DNA of 64,000 nucleotides from Shouchella miscanthi. Lineage in GTDB: Bacteria; Bacillota; Bacilli; Bacillales; Bacillaceae_D. Positions 42,598 through 51,548 of the stretch are shown here, in pieces. How positions within the stretch are numbered: position 1 is the stretch's first letter; each line of letters opens with the position of its first letter. Made by a program: the position numbers and the translations under genes. Location: the NCBI RefSeq assembly GCF_007725405.1, contig NZ_CP042163.1, positions 1,364,001 to 1,428,000 of the forward strand. The letters run 5' to 3'. The notes beneath the pieces were generated by a model that saw nothing but the letters and a program-made list of their open reading frames with translations, was not told where the DNA came from and did no database searches.

Positions 42598-43932
42598 TTG
42601 GGTACGTTTTTCCGTGGTGTTCTTGTTTTGAGTGGAGCAGCTTTTATTGGAGAGTGTTTGGAATTTGTTATTAATATGGTGTTAGCTAGAGAATTAGGTG
42701 ATGAAGCATTTGGACTATACATGGCGATATTGCCCACAATGTTATTTGTTGTTGTTTTAGCAAGTGTGGAGCTGCCAGTTGCGATATCAAAGTTAATTGC
42801 TGAAAAGGAGCCAAAGTATCATTGGGGTATACTAGTACAGTCCTTAAAACTAGCAACCATTTGTGCGGTAACTGTGATGGTAGCAGCACTTCTCATTTTG
42901 CCACACTTAAGTGTGTTACAGCAGTATCATGTTGGTGTACAGTGGATGCTCTTTTTACTTATACCAGTCATTACGTTTTCGTCTGTCGCAAAGGGCTATC
43001 TAATTGGTGCACACCAAACCTCTAAAATTGCAATCGCAAATATTTTAAAACGAACTGCACAGCTTAGTGGATTGCTCATTGTGTTTTACATGTTTTCCTT
43101 TACGAGCGATCTTGCTATTTTTATGGCGTTATTGGCATTGAAACTGAGTGAACTACTTGTTCTTTTTTATTTAGTGGTTGTATTTATTCGCAAGATACAC
43201 GAAACAAAAAAGGGTCACCCACAAAAGAAAGTCAGTCAAAAGGAAGTACAGAAAAAGCTATTGGCTGTTTCCATTCCGACAACAGGCTTACGCATCTTTC
43301 ATTCTATTACGTTTGCAGTAAAACCGTTCTTAATTACAACGGCTCTTACCAATGCAGGAGTTCTTGAAAGTGTCGCCCTCGTACAGTACGGAAAACTAGC
43401 AGGGATTGCCTTTACAATCGGGTTCTTTCCTGCATTTGTAGCGCATTCTCTTCTTGTTGTGCTAATACCTATTGTTGCTGATAGCTATGCAAAACGTCAG
43501 TATGATACGCTTCATTATTATCTGAGACTGTCGTTACTTGTTACATTTGGTTATGGATTACCAGTTGTACTCGTGTTTTATTTTTTTGCTGAACCAATAA
43601 CGACCATGTTTTTTGGGCCATCACCAGCAGCCGACTACTTGAAAATCTTAATTCCTTATTTTTTATTCCAGTATTGTGCTACACCATTACAGGCGTATTT
43701 AATTGGAATTGGACTCGTTAAAGATGCGTTTCTTCATTCATTCTACGCAACGGTCGTATCTTTCTGTTTAATGATTTCGTTAGGTTCAATGCCAAGTTTA
43801 CAGATGAACGGTATTATTATTGGCATGAATATGAGCGCAGTCTTGCTGACCATATTGCACTATATTACGATTTGCAAGAAACTAAAGCTAAATATGTTCA
43901 TGCGGCCAGGTGAAAGCAGGATATTTAGATAA
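42598..43932 (+). CDS. Oligosaccharide flippase family protein (SpoVB/YkvU-like)
   Basis: A 444-residue MOP-superfamily flippase with about twelve membrane helices, the same length class as B. subtilis YkvU and shorter than SpoVB. It begins FFRGVLVLSGAAFIGECLEFVINMVLARELGDEAFGLYMA, a pattern typical of SpoVB-like proteins. It probably moves a lipid-linked precursor across the membrane during spore cortex or coat formation; this is inferred from the relatives. TTG start behind GGAGAG, and a strong terminator follows. Confidence 0.83.
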   Translation: MGTFFRGVLVLSGAAFIGECLEFVINMVLARELGDEAFGLYMAILPTMLFVVVLASVELPVAISKLIAEKEPKYHWGILVQSLKLATICAVTVMVAALLILPHLSVLQQYHVGVQWMLFLLIPVITFSSVAKGYLIGAHQTSKIAIANILKRTAQLSGLLIVFYMFSFTSDLAIFMALLALKLSELLVLFYLVVVFIRKIHETKKGHPQKKVSQKEVQKKLLAVSIPTTGLRIFHSITFAVKPFLITTALTNAGVLESVALVQYGKLAGIAFTIGFFPAFVAHSLLVVLIPIVADSYAKRQYDTLHYYLRLSLLVTFGYGLPVVLVFYFFAEPITTMFFGPSPAADYLKILIPYFLFQYCATPLQAYLIGIGLVKDAFLHSFYATVVSFCLMISLGSMPSLQMNGIIIGMNMSAVLLTILHYITICKKLKLNMFMRPGESRIFR

Positions 43933-43985
43933 TGAGAGAAGTGCAATAGAAGTAAAGGAAAAACGAAAGAAGGATAGATATTAGA

Positions 43986-44033
43986 CTCCCTCCAATGTAG
44001 TCACTTAATGTGAAGTCGTTGGAGGGATTTTTT
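43986..44033 (+). terminator. Intrinsic terminator of the flippase gene
   Basis: CCCTCCAA (43988-43995) pairs with TTGGAGGG (44019-44026). An inner stem of similar strength lies in the loop, and six T residues follow. Confidence 0.85.
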
Positions 44034-44036
44034 GTG

Positions 44037-45647
44037 TTAAAGCGAGGAAATGGCACTGTCAGTTCGTGTTTCCAAGCCACCGACATACGAACCTTTTGTT
44101 TCATCTCTCCAAATGATTTGGCCTCTTCCGAATGAAATGACATCATTTGCAACGCTAATTTCGTGACCCTTTCGCGCTAAGCCTTCTGCAATATGTCGTG
44201 GAAATGTTGGTTCTACTATTACTTTATTTCCTTCAGTCCATTGCCAACGAGGGGAGTCTAGAGCAGCTTGAGGGTGTAAAAGAAAGTCGATCGTATTCAT
44301 AATTACCTGCACATGCCCTTGTGGCTGCATAAATCCGCCCATAACACCAAATGGGCCAATACCTTTTTCATCCTTAGAAAGGAAGCCGGGGATAATAGTG
44401 TGGTACGGACGTTTCTTCGGTGCTAACGCATTATCGTGGCTAGCATCTAAAGAAAAAGCATGACCGCGATTTTGTAAGGAGATACCGGTGTCAGGTACAA
44501 CAAGTCCTGAACCGAAGCCCATGTAATTCGATTGAATAAACGAGACCATATTGCCTTCCTCATCAGCTGTACAAAGGTATACGGTCCCACTACCGACGGG
44601 TTTACCAACTGTCGGCAAGTTAGCCTGATCCGTAATTTCTGCTGCTCGTTTAGCTGCATAGGTTTTGTTAAGTAAAGACTCCGTTGGTACACTCATGTGA
44701 CCCTCATCGGTTATATACGCTTTTCCGTCAGCAAAAGCAAGCTTAATCGCTTCAATTTGTTTGTGATACGTTTCTACGCTTTCTTTTTCGCCAATTTCTA
44801 ATGCTTCGAGAATATTTAACGCAATTAGCGCAATTAAGCCTTGCCCATTAGGGGGAATCTCCCATACATCGTACCCTTTATAATTTGTGCAAATGGGTTG
44901 AACCCACTCAGGTTCGTATGCTGCTAAATCTTCTTTACGTAAATAGCCGTTATGTTTTTTAAAGAAGGCATCGATCTGATCAGCTAATTCCCCTTCGTAA
45001 AAAGCTCTTCCGTTTGTTTCACCAATTAAACGCAACGTTTTGGCATGATTGGGAGATCGCCATATTTCGCCGGGTTCAGGGGCACGGTTATGTAACGAAA
45101 ATGTATCGAACCATGCGGTAAATTCTTCAGCTGTATGTTGCTTCTTAAAGCGATTGTAGCTCATTTTCCATTGTCTTGAAATCGTAGGGGTGACCGCAAA
45201 GCCTTCTTCTGCAATGTCGATGGCTGGTTGGAGTACATCTAGTAACGATAGTTTACCAAATCGTTCGGAAAGACTTGCCCATGAAGCAGGTGCACCAGGG
45301 ACCGTTACTGGTATAAGTCCGGTTGTCGGCATTGAATCAAACCCTCGCTGTTTCACTTCCTCAATGGTTAATGCTTCAGGTGATGGACCGCTACCGTTTA
45401 ATCCATAAATGGCTCCATCTAGCCAGACTATTGCAAAGGCATCGCCACCGATTCCATTTGAGCAAGGTTCCACAACAGTTAAACAAGCGGCTGTCGCAAT
45501 GGCAGCATCAACTGCATTTCCTCCTTGCTTTAAAATGTCTCTACCAACCTGAGCGGCAAGTGGTTGTGATGTTGCGACCATACCTTTTTTTGCATAAATC
45601 GGCATTGTTGTGGAAGGATATGGGTGGTAGTGTGGATCAAATTCCAT
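44037..45647 (-). CDS. Gamma-glutamyltransferase family protein (YwrD-like)
   Basis: A 536-residue Ntn-hydrolase precursor. The N-terminal region has GMVATSQPLAAQVGRDILKQGGNAVDAAIATA (about 22-53) and NGIGGDAFAIVW. Autocleavage would occur before the conserved Thr in VGSGTVYLCTADEEGNMVSF (Thr about 354), giving large and small subunits. No signal peptide is seen, matching the cytoplasmic YwrD group and not secreted Ggt. It cleaves or transfers gamma-glutamyl groups of glutathione-like compounds. The gene is single on the minus strand and divergent from the trehalose operon. Confidence 0.9.
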   Translation of the reverse strand: MEFDPHYHPYPSTTMPIYAKKGMVATSQPLAAQVGRDILKQGGNAVDAAIATAACLTVVEPCSNGIGGDAFAIVWLDGAIYGLNGSGPSPEALTIEEVKQRGFDSMPTTGLIPVTVPGAPASWASLSERFGKLSLLDVLQPAIDIAEEGFAVTPTISRQWKMSYNRFKKQHTAEEFTAWFDTFSLHNRAPEPGEIWRSPNHAKTLRLIGETNGRAFYEGELADQIDAFFKKHNGYLRKEDLAAYEPEWVQPICTNYKGYDVWEIPPNGQGLIALIALNILEALEIGEKESVETYHKQIEAIKLAFADGKAYITDEGHMSVPTESLLNKTYAAKRAAEITDQANLPTVGKPVGSGTVYLCTADEEGNMVSFIQSNYMGFGSGLVVPDTGISLQNRGHAFSLDASHDNALAPKKRPYHTIIPGFLSKDEKGIGPFGVMGGFMQPQGHVQVIMNTIDFLLHPQAALDSPRWQWTEGNKVIVEPTFPRHIAEGLARKGHEISVANDVISFGRGQIIWRDETKGSYVGGLETRTDSAISSL

Positions 45648-45730
45648 TTTATGAAGCCTCCTTTTTTAGTAGTGTAACACGATCAAAAAGAGGGAAGAAG
45701 AAATTAAGATTAAAATGGCTATCATTGTTA

Positions 45731-45759
45731 TTGACTAATTTGTATATACAAGGTATGAT
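45731..45759 (+). promoter_or_regulatory. treP promoter with TreR operator O1 in the spacer
   Basis: TTGACT (45731-45736), an exact 17-base spacer and TATGAT (45754-45759). The spacer contains the palindrome TTGTATATACAA (45740-45751), the TreR operator sequence known from B. subtilis. A bound repressor would block RNA polymerase directly. Confidence 0.9.
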
Positions 45760-45776
45760 CAATGCGAATAATATAT

Positions 45777-45788
45777 TTGTATATACAA
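45777..45788. promoter_or_regulatory. TreR operator O2
   Basis: A second exact TTGTATATACAA palindrome, 37 bases after the first, in the transcribed leader. The spacing allows cooperative binding (inferred). Confidence 0.85.
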
Positions 45789-45814
45789 ATTAGAGAAGAA
45801 TAAAAGCGACGTTT

Positions 45815-45829
45815 TTGAAAACGTTAGCA
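45815..45829 (+). promoter_or_regulatory. Catabolite-responsive element (cre) of treP
   Basis: TTGAAAACGTTAGCA fits the CcpA consensus WTGNAANCGNWNNCW at every defined position. It lies downstream of the promoter, directly before the ribosome site, where CcpA would act as a roadblock. Confidence 0.85.
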
Positions 45830-45843
45830 AAGGAGGAAACAAG

Positions 45844-47274
45844 ATGGCTGTTAACTATAAAAAGTCTGCTGAGCAGATTTTAGAGGCCATTGGCGGAGAA
45901 GCAAACATTTCTTCTGCCACTCATTGTGTAACAAGACTGCGTCTTGTTTTACAAGATGAAAGTCAAGTTGATACAAAGGCGTTAGAAGACCTTGACGTTG
46001 TGAAGGGGACATTCTCAGCAAACGGACAGTTTCAAATTATTTTAGGAAACGGCGTTGTTGATAAAGTGTATAAAGAATTAATGGCGCTTACGGGACGTGA
46101 AGAGCAGTCAAAAGACGATGTGAAAGAAGCGGCTGCCAAGAAAGGTAACCCCTTACAAAGAGCGATTAAAGTATTGGCAGATGTCTTTATCCCTATCTTG
46201 CCAGCAATTGTAACGGCTGGTTTGTTAATGGGGTTAAACAACGTTTTAACTGGTGATAACATTTTTTATGATAACGCATCAATCATTGATGTTCATCCTC
46301 AGTGGACTGATTTTGCGGATATCATTAACGTGATTGCCAGCACCGCCTTTACGTTCTTACCAGCGTTAATAGGGTGGTCAGCCGTAAAACGATTCGGTGG
46401 CAGCCCGTTACTTGGTATTGTGTTAGGGTTAATTCTCGTTAACCCAGCATTATTAAGCGCGTGGGATTACGGAAGTGCTCGTGAAGCAGGGGAGATTCCT
46501 GTCTGGAACCTGTTTGGATTAGAAATTCAAAAGCTTGGTTACCAAGGCCAAGTTTTACCAGTGTTCGTCGCATCCATTATTCTTGCAAAGATTGAAGTAT
46601 TCCTAAGGAAACGCATACCTGATTCATTCCATTTACTAACGGTTGCACCAGTTGCCTTACTTGTAACGAGCTTTATCACATTTATTGCTGTTGGTCCAAT
46701 TACATTTGCTATTGGAAATGGCATTGCCGACGGATTTATTTGGTTATTTAGTGCGGTTCCTGCCATTGCTGGATTCTTATATGGAATTATTTATGGACCA
46801 CTCGTTATTACCGGCATGCACCATACCTTCTTAGCTGTAGATTTACAGTTAACGAGCGGTGGCGCAGGTGGTACGTTCTTATGGCCAATCTTAGCGCTTT
46901 CTAATATTGCCCAAGGGTCTGCAGCATTTGCTATGTATTTTGTATTGAAAAACAAGAACTTAAAAGGGTTAGCGAGTACATCCGGTCTATCAGCTTGGTT
47001 GGGAATTACAGAACCAGCATTATTCGGAGTGAACCTTCGCTTCCGCTTCCCGTTTTTAGCAGCTATTATTAGCTCTGGTTTTGCAGGCATGTTCATTTCT
47101 GTTCAAAGTGTGTTAGCAACTAGTGTTGGTGTAGGTGGTGTACCTGGAATTTTCTCTATCCAGCCTGGTAGCTGGGGGGCATTTGCAATTGGTATGGGAA
47201 TCGTCATCTTATTGCCGTTTATTGCAACGCTCTTATACGGCAAGATTCGAAATCCGAAAAGCCTACATGAATAG
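45844..47274 (+). CDS. treP: PTS trehalose transporter subunit EIIBC
   Basis: A 476-residue PTS permease. The N-terminal EIIB domain (about 1-85) carries the phosphorylated Cys in ISSATHCVTRLRLVLQD (about 21-37). The EIIC domain (about 105-470) has ten or so membrane helices, with the GPLVITGMHHTFLAVDLQL motif near 318-336 and GITEPALFGVNLRFRFP. No EIIA is attached, so phosphate comes from the glucose-type EIIA encoded elsewhere. It imports trehalose as trehalose-6-phosphate, which the next gene product hydrolyses. The operon order treP-treA-treR equals B. subtilis. Confidence 0.95.
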   Translation: MAVNYKKSAEQILEAIGGEANISSATHCVTRLRLVLQDESQVDTKALEDLDVVKGTFSANGQFQIILGNGVVDKVYKELMALTGREEQSKDDVKEAAAKKGNPLQRAIKVLADVFIPILPAIVTAGLLMGLNNVLTGDNIFYDNASIIDVHPQWTDFADIINVIASTAFTFLPALIGWSAVKRFGGSPLLGIVLGLILVNPALLSAWDYGSAREAGEIPVWNLFGLEIQKLGYQGQVLPVFVASIILAKIEVFLRKRIPDSFHLLTVAPVALLVTSFITFIAVGPITFAIGNGIADGFIWLFSAVPAIAGFLYGIIYGPLVITGMHHTFLAVDLQLTSGGAGGTFLWPILALSNIAQGSAAFAMYFVLKNKNLKGLASTSGLSAWLGITEPALFGVNLRFRFPFLAAIISSGFAGMFISVQSVLATSVGVGGVPGIFSIQPGSWGAFAIGMGIVILLPFIATLLYGKIRNPKSLHE

Positions 47275-47326
47275 GAAAGTAGTGCAAGAGTTAGAACTAT
47301 AGTAATTCATAGAGTTTTTTAAAAGG

Positions 47327-47354
47327 AAGACTTGCCTTAAGCAGGTCTTTTTTT
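47327..47354 (+). terminator. Terminator between treP and treA
   Basis: AAGACTTGC pairs (one wobble pair) with GCAGGTCTT and runs into a T-tract. The T-tract overlaps the -35 of the treA promoter. Confidence 0.85.
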
Positions 47355-47380
47355 ACTTGTATATACAAGTGTGGTAAACT
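47352..47380 (+). promoter_or_regulatory. Internal treA promoter with TreR operator O3 in the spacer
   Basis: TTTACT (47352-47357), a 17-base spacer and TAAACT (47375-47380). The spacer begins inside the palindrome CTTGTATATACAAG, whose core TTGTATATACAA is at 47357-47368. The architecture mirrors the treP promoter. Confidence 0.82.
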
Positions 47381-47415
47381 AAGTACGTATGATACCAAAG
47401 AAAGGGTGAACTGTA

Positions 47416-49086
47416 ATGGAATGGTGGAGAAAAAGTACGGTTTATCAAATTTATCCAAAGAGCTTTAATGACACAACAGGTAATGGTGTCGGTGATTTAC
47501 AAGGGATCATTGAGAAGCTTGATTATATAAAAGAATTAGGAATTGACGTTATTTGGTTAACACCGATTTATACGTCTCCACAACAGGATAACGGCTACGA
47601 TATCGCGGATTATTACACAATTCATGACGAGTATGGAACTATGGAAGATTTTGATCAGTTGTTAGAAGAAGCCCATTCACGTGGCATTAAGGTCATAATG
47701 GACTTAGTTGTAAACCATACTTCTACAGCGCATCAGTGGTTTCAATCGGCGATGCAAAGTAAAGACGCAGATTTTCGCGATTTCTATATATGGAAAGAAG
47801 CAATAGAAGGAAAAGAGCCAACAAATTGGCAATCAAAGTTTGGTGGCTCTGCATGGAAATGGAATGAAGCGACCCAAGACTATTATTTGCACTTATTTGA
47901 TGTGTCTCAGGCCGATTTAAATTGGGAAAATGAAACAATGCGTCAGCATGTGTATGACATGATGCACTTTTGGTTTGAAAAAGGAATTGACGGTTTTCGC
48001 TTAGATGTCATTAATTTGATTTCAAAAGACCAGCGCTTCCCAAATGATGACGGTAGTGTAGCTCCTGGTGATGGACGTAAGTTTTACACAGATGGACCAC
48101 GCGTTCATGAGTTCATCCACGAAATGAATCAAGAAGTATTGTCTAAATACGACAGCATGACAGTAGGAGAAATGTCCTCGACAACGATTGAAGACTGTAT
48201 TAACTATTCAAATCCGAGGCGTCAAGAGTTATCCATGACGTTTAATTTTCACCATCTAAAAGTCGATTATCCAAACGGTGAAAAGTGGACTGTTGCTGAC
48301 TTTGATTTTGAACAATTAAAATCAATTCTATCTGAATGGCAAGTACGAATGCATGAAGGTGGGGGCTGGAACGCGCTCTTCTGGTGTAATCATGATCAGC
48401 CACGAGTTGTGAGTCGTTACGGTAATGATCAAACGTTTCACCAACAATCTGCCAAAATGCTTGCTGCGACGATTCATCTTATGCAAGGTACGCCTTACGT
48501 CTATCAAGGTGAAGAGTTTGGCATGACCAATCCATATTTCACCTCTATAGATGATTACAGAGACGTAGAGTCGTTGAATATGTATAATGAATTGCTTCAG
48601 GCTGGTAAAAGTGAGAAGGATGTTCTAGAAATTTTACAACATAAATCACGTGACAACTCTCGTACGCCTGTCCAGTGGAACGATGAACGTCACGCTGGAT
48701 TTACGACAGGAACACCTTGGATTCATGTTGCACGCAATTACAAGCACATTAATGCTGAAAAGGCGTTAGCAAATAAAGACTCGATTTTTTATTTTTACAA
48801 AAAGCTCATTTCACTTCGGAAAGAGTACGATGTGATTACAGATGGAAATTACACGCATTTAACACATAATCATCCGACTGTGTTTGCGTATGTAAGGGAA
48901 AATGAACAGCAGAAGCTTCTCGTTATCTCAAACTTTTATCGTACTAAATCCGTGTTCACGTGTCCCGCTTCTATGGTATCGTTAGAAGGAGAACAAGTCA
49001 TACGAAATTACGATGGCGAAAAAAAGCTAACAGCATCATTAGAGTTAGAACCTTACGAAACCATCGCATTTCTGTTAAAAAAGTAG
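47416..49086 (+). CDS. treA: Alpha,alpha-phosphotrehalase
   Basis: A 556-residue GH13 enzyme. The N-terminal WWRKSTVYQIYPKSF and VVNHTS (about 97-102) are typical. The catalytic nucleophile is in GFRLDVINLI (Asp near 200), the acid/base in TVGEMSSTT (Glu near 256), and the third Asp in FWCNHDQPR (near 330). It splits trehalose-6-phosphate into glucose and glucose-6-phosphate in the cytoplasm. It has its own TreR-controlled promoter as well as read-through from treP. treR follows after nine bases. Confidence 0.95.
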   Translation: MEWWRKSTVYQIYPKSFNDTTGNGVGDLQGIIEKLDYIKELGIDVIWLTPIYTSPQQDNGYDIADYYTIHDEYGTMEDFDQLLEEAHSRGIKVIMDLVVNHTSTAHQWFQSAMQSKDADFRDFYIWKEAIEGKEPTNWQSKFGGSAWKWNEATQDYYLHLFDVSQADLNWENETMRQHVYDMMHFWFEKGIDGFRLDVINLISKDQRFPNDDGSVAPGDGRKFYTDGPRVHEFIHEMNQEVLSKYDSMTVGEMSSTTIEDCINYSNPRRQELSMTFNFHHLKVDYPNGEKWTVADFDFEQLKSILSEWQVRMHEGGGWNALFWCNHDQPRVVSRYGNDQTFHQQSAKMLAATIHLMQGTPYVYQGEEFGMTNPYFTSIDDYRDVESLNMYNELLQAGKSEKDVLEILQHKSRDNSRTPVQWNDERHAGFTTGTPWIHVARNYKHINAEKALANKDSIFYFYKKLISLRKEYDVITDGNYTHLTHNHPTVFAYVRENEQQKLLVISNFYRTKSVFTCPASMVSLEGEQVIRNYDGEKKLTASLELEPYETIAFLLKK

Positions 49087-49095
49087 GGCGATACG

Positions 49096-49812
49096 TTGAA
49101 AAGTAAATTCCATTCCATTTACCAACATTTAATTCGTGATATTCATGAAGGACGCTATATGCCAGGTGATACATTGCCGTCCGAACATGAGCTATCGACT
49201 CAATTTCAAGCTTCGCGAGAAACCATTCGTAAAGCGTTAAAGCAGCTTTCTGAACATGGGTACATTCAGAAGATTCAAGGGAAGGGCTCTGTTGTATTAG
49301 ATGTACAGCGACTTGATTTTCCTGTTTCAGGCGTAACAAGTTTTCAAGAGTTAAATCAAAAATTAGGTATGAATGCATCAACAGCTGTTGTAGCGTTTAA
49401 TGAACTAAAAGCAACAGCAGAACAAGCTCACTCATTTCAACTGCCAGAGGGAGACAAACTTTTAGAAATTGCTAGGGTGCGGATGATTGATGGAGAACGT
49501 ATTATTCTTGATAAAGATTGGTTCCCGAAAGCACTTGTACCAGGGCTAACAAAAGATATTTGTGCTGGAAGTATTTACGCCTATATTGAGGATATGTTAG
49601 ATCTCACAATTAGTTTTGCCAAAAAAGAGATTGTCGTTGACGTTGCCACCCAAGAAGATGTAGAGCTTCTTGATGTTGAACCAGGGAGTCATATCGTTGT
49701 TGTGCACAGTTTGACATACTTGGAAGATGCAACTTTACTGCAAATCACAGAATCAAGACACCGTCCAGACCGCTTCCGCTTTGTAGAGTTTGCTAGAAGA
49801 CATAAGACGTGA
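49096..49812 (+). CDS. treR: Trehalose operon repressor
   Basis: A 238-residue GntR-family (HutC/UTRA subgroup) repressor. The N-terminal winged helix has GDTLPSEHELSTQFQASRETIRKALKQL (about 24-51), followed by a UTRA effector domain that senses trehalose-6-phosphate. It should bind the three TTGTATATACAA sites at 45740, 45777 and 47357 and is itself the last gene of the operon. TTG start. The identity is supported by the operon and the operators. Confidence 0.95.
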   Translation: MKSKFHSIYQHLIRDIHEGRYMPGDTLPSEHELSTQFQASRETIRKALKQLSEHGYIQKIQGKGSVVLDVQRLDFPVSGVTSFQELNQKLGMNASTAVVAFNELKATAEQAHSFQLPEGDKLLEIARVRMIDGERIILDKDWFPKALVPGLTKDICAGSIYAYIEDMLDLTISFAKKEIVVDVATQEDVELLDVEPGSHIVVVHSLTYLEDATLLQITESRHRPDRFRFVEFARRHKT

Positions 49813-49882
49813 GCAAATTAGTTTTCTTGTGGAGGCAGAACCTTTATACTTGTTGAAAAGAAGCAATGGAGGAGAGGTAAAC

Positions 49883-50368
49883 ATGTCTGTATTTGATTAC
49901 ACGGTAAAAACGAGTAAGGGTGAGGATTTTCCGTTATCAAATTATGAAGGTGACGTTCTTCTTGTTGTGAACACAGCAACGAAATGTGGGTTTGCATCAC
50001 AATTTGATGGCTTAGAATCGCTTCACCAAACGTATCAAAGTGACGGATTGCGTGTATTAGGCTTCCCAAGTAACCAATTTATGAATCAAGAGCCAACATC
50101 TGATGATGAAATGGAAAGTGTCTGTAAATTGAATTTTGGTGTGACCTTCCCTCTTTTTGCAAAAACCAATGTAAAAGGGAAAGACGCTAATCCGCTTTTT
50201 AAGCACTTAAAAAGTGAAAAAAAGGGTACAATAGGCGAAGAGATTAAATGGAACTTTACGAAGTTCTTAGTTGATCGAAATGGTCATGTCGTGAAGCGGT
50301 ACGCTCCGCAAACGAAGCCTAGTCAAATAGAAAACGATATTAAAGCGGAAATCGATAAAAAGCAATAG
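49883..50368 (+). CDS. Glutathione peroxidase family protein (BsaA-like)
   Basis: A 161-residue thiol peroxidase of the Gpx family. The catalytic Cys sits in VVNTATKCGFASQFDGLE (Cys about 37), with the FPSNQFMNQEP motif (about 69-79, catalytic Gln) and WNFTKFLVDRNG (about 130-141, Trp-Asn). Bacterial Cys-type members use thioredoxin or bacillithiol-linked electrons to reduce hydroperoxides. ATG 49883 follows GGAGGAGAGG; the frame upstream overlaps treR and is not used. It lies between the trehalose operon and the nitric oxide synthase. Confidence 0.93.
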   Translation: MSVFDYTVKTSKGEDFPLSNYEGDVLLVVNTATKCGFASQFDGLESLHQTYQSDGLRVLGFPSNQFMNQEPTSDDEMESVCKLNFGVTFPLFAKTNVKGKDANPLFKHLKSEKKGTIGEEIKWNFTKFLVDRNGHVVKRYAPQTKPSQIENDIKAEIDKKQ

Positions 50369-50373
50369 CCAAA

Positions 50374-50407
50374 AAACTGTGTAGCAACCGGCTACACAGT
50401 TTTTTTT
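50374..50407 (+). terminator. Intrinsic terminator of the peroxidase gene
   Basis: AAACTGTGTAGC pairs perfectly with GCTACACAGTTT around a 5-base loop and merges into a T-tract. Confidence 0.93.
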
Positions 50408-50426
50408 AGGAGGATTGTTGACATTT

Positions 50427-51494
50427 ATGGGAATGGAACGGGAGCAACAAGCGATAGCATTTCTGAAGCAATTTTATGAAGAGACGAGCAAAGTAGGAGT
50501 CTCAGAACGTATTGAAGAGGTCCTTCAAGAGATTAACAGTAGGGGATCGTATACATTAACGTCAGATGAGCTTATGTATGGCGCAAAATTGGCATGGAGA
50601 AACAGCAATCGCTGTATCGGACGACTTTTTTGGGAGCGAATGCATGTATTTGATGCGAGGGATGCAAGAACGGAAGATGACGTTGTTGATGCGTTGAAGC
50701 GACACATTACGTATGCTACAAATGATGGGAAAATTATTCCTACGATTACGATCTTTCCAGAAGGAGATTGGGTACGAATTTTGAATCATCAGCTCATCCG
50801 TTATGCAGGATATGAAAAGAACGGAAACGTCGTTGGTGACCCAGCCTCACTTGAATTCACACGACTTTGTGAATCATTAGGCTGGAAAGGGAATGGAACT
50901 GATTTTGATGTGTTGCCCCTTGTATTTTCCATTAAGGGCCAGTCACCTGTTTATTATCCTATACCAGAAAAACTTGTGAAGGAAGTGCATTTGCATCACC
51001 CAACTTACAAATCGTTTCGTGATTTAGGATTGAAGTGGTATGCGGTGCCGATTATTGCTGATATGAGGCTAGAAATCGGAGGACTATCCTTTTTTGCTGC
51101 CCCTTTTAATGGCTGGTATATGGGAACAGAGATAGGCGCACGTAACTTAGCTGATGATTTTCGCTACAATCGCTTAGAGCAAGTAGCAGATCAATTAAAT
51201 ATTGAGCGAAAGAAAGAATCCTCACTATGGCGAGATGAAGCGTTAGTTGAGTTAAATCGTGCCGTTTTACATTCGTTTCAACGAGATGGCGTTAGTATTG
51301 TTGATCATCATACTGCTGCAAAACAATTTCAGCAGTTTATTAAAAATGAAGCAAAGCAGAATCGAGATGTAACAGGAGACTGGACTTGGTTAATTCCGCC
51401 TATGTCTCCGGCACAAACGTCTATTTTTCATCAGTCATTTCAGAATGAAATCAAGTCACCGAACTTCTTTTATGAAGACGCGTCTTATCAATAG
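50427..51494 (+). CDS. nos: Nitric oxide synthase oxygenase
   Basis: A 355-residue bacterial NOS, oxygenase domain only. The heme-ligating Cys is in AWRNSNRCIGRLFW (about 55-68). The arginine and pterin sites are seen in YYPIPEKLV, WYAVPIIADMRLEIGG and FNGWYMGTEIGARNL. It makes nitric oxide from arginine using reduction by flavodoxin-type partners encoded elsewhere, and in Bacillus it protects against oxidative stress. The start is uncertain: AGGAGG at about 50408 favours TTG 50418, whereas ATG 50427 or 50433 lies further away. Its neighbour BsaA-like peroxidase also serves oxidative defence. Confidence 0.95.
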   Translation: MGMEREQQAIAFLKQFYEETSKVGVSERIEEVLQEINSRGSYTLTSDELMYGAKLAWRNSNRCIGRLFWERMHVFDARDARTEDDVVDALKRHITYATNDGKIIPTITIFPEGDWVRILNHQLIRYAGYEKNGNVVGDPASLEFTRLCESLGWKGNGTDFDVLPLVFSIKGQSPVYYPIPEKLVKEVHLHHPTYKSFRDLGLKWYAVPIIADMRLEIGGLSFFAAPFNGWYMGTEIGARNLADDFRYNRLEQVADQLNIERKKESSLWRDEALVELNRAVLHSFQRDGVSIVDHHTAAKQFQQFIKNEAKQNRDVTGDWTWLIPPMSPAQTSIFHQSFQNEIKSPNFFYEDASYQ

Positions 51495-51548
51495 TCCAGT
51501 GTGCTATACTGCATAGATAACGAATCATATGGAAAAAGGAAGATGTTC

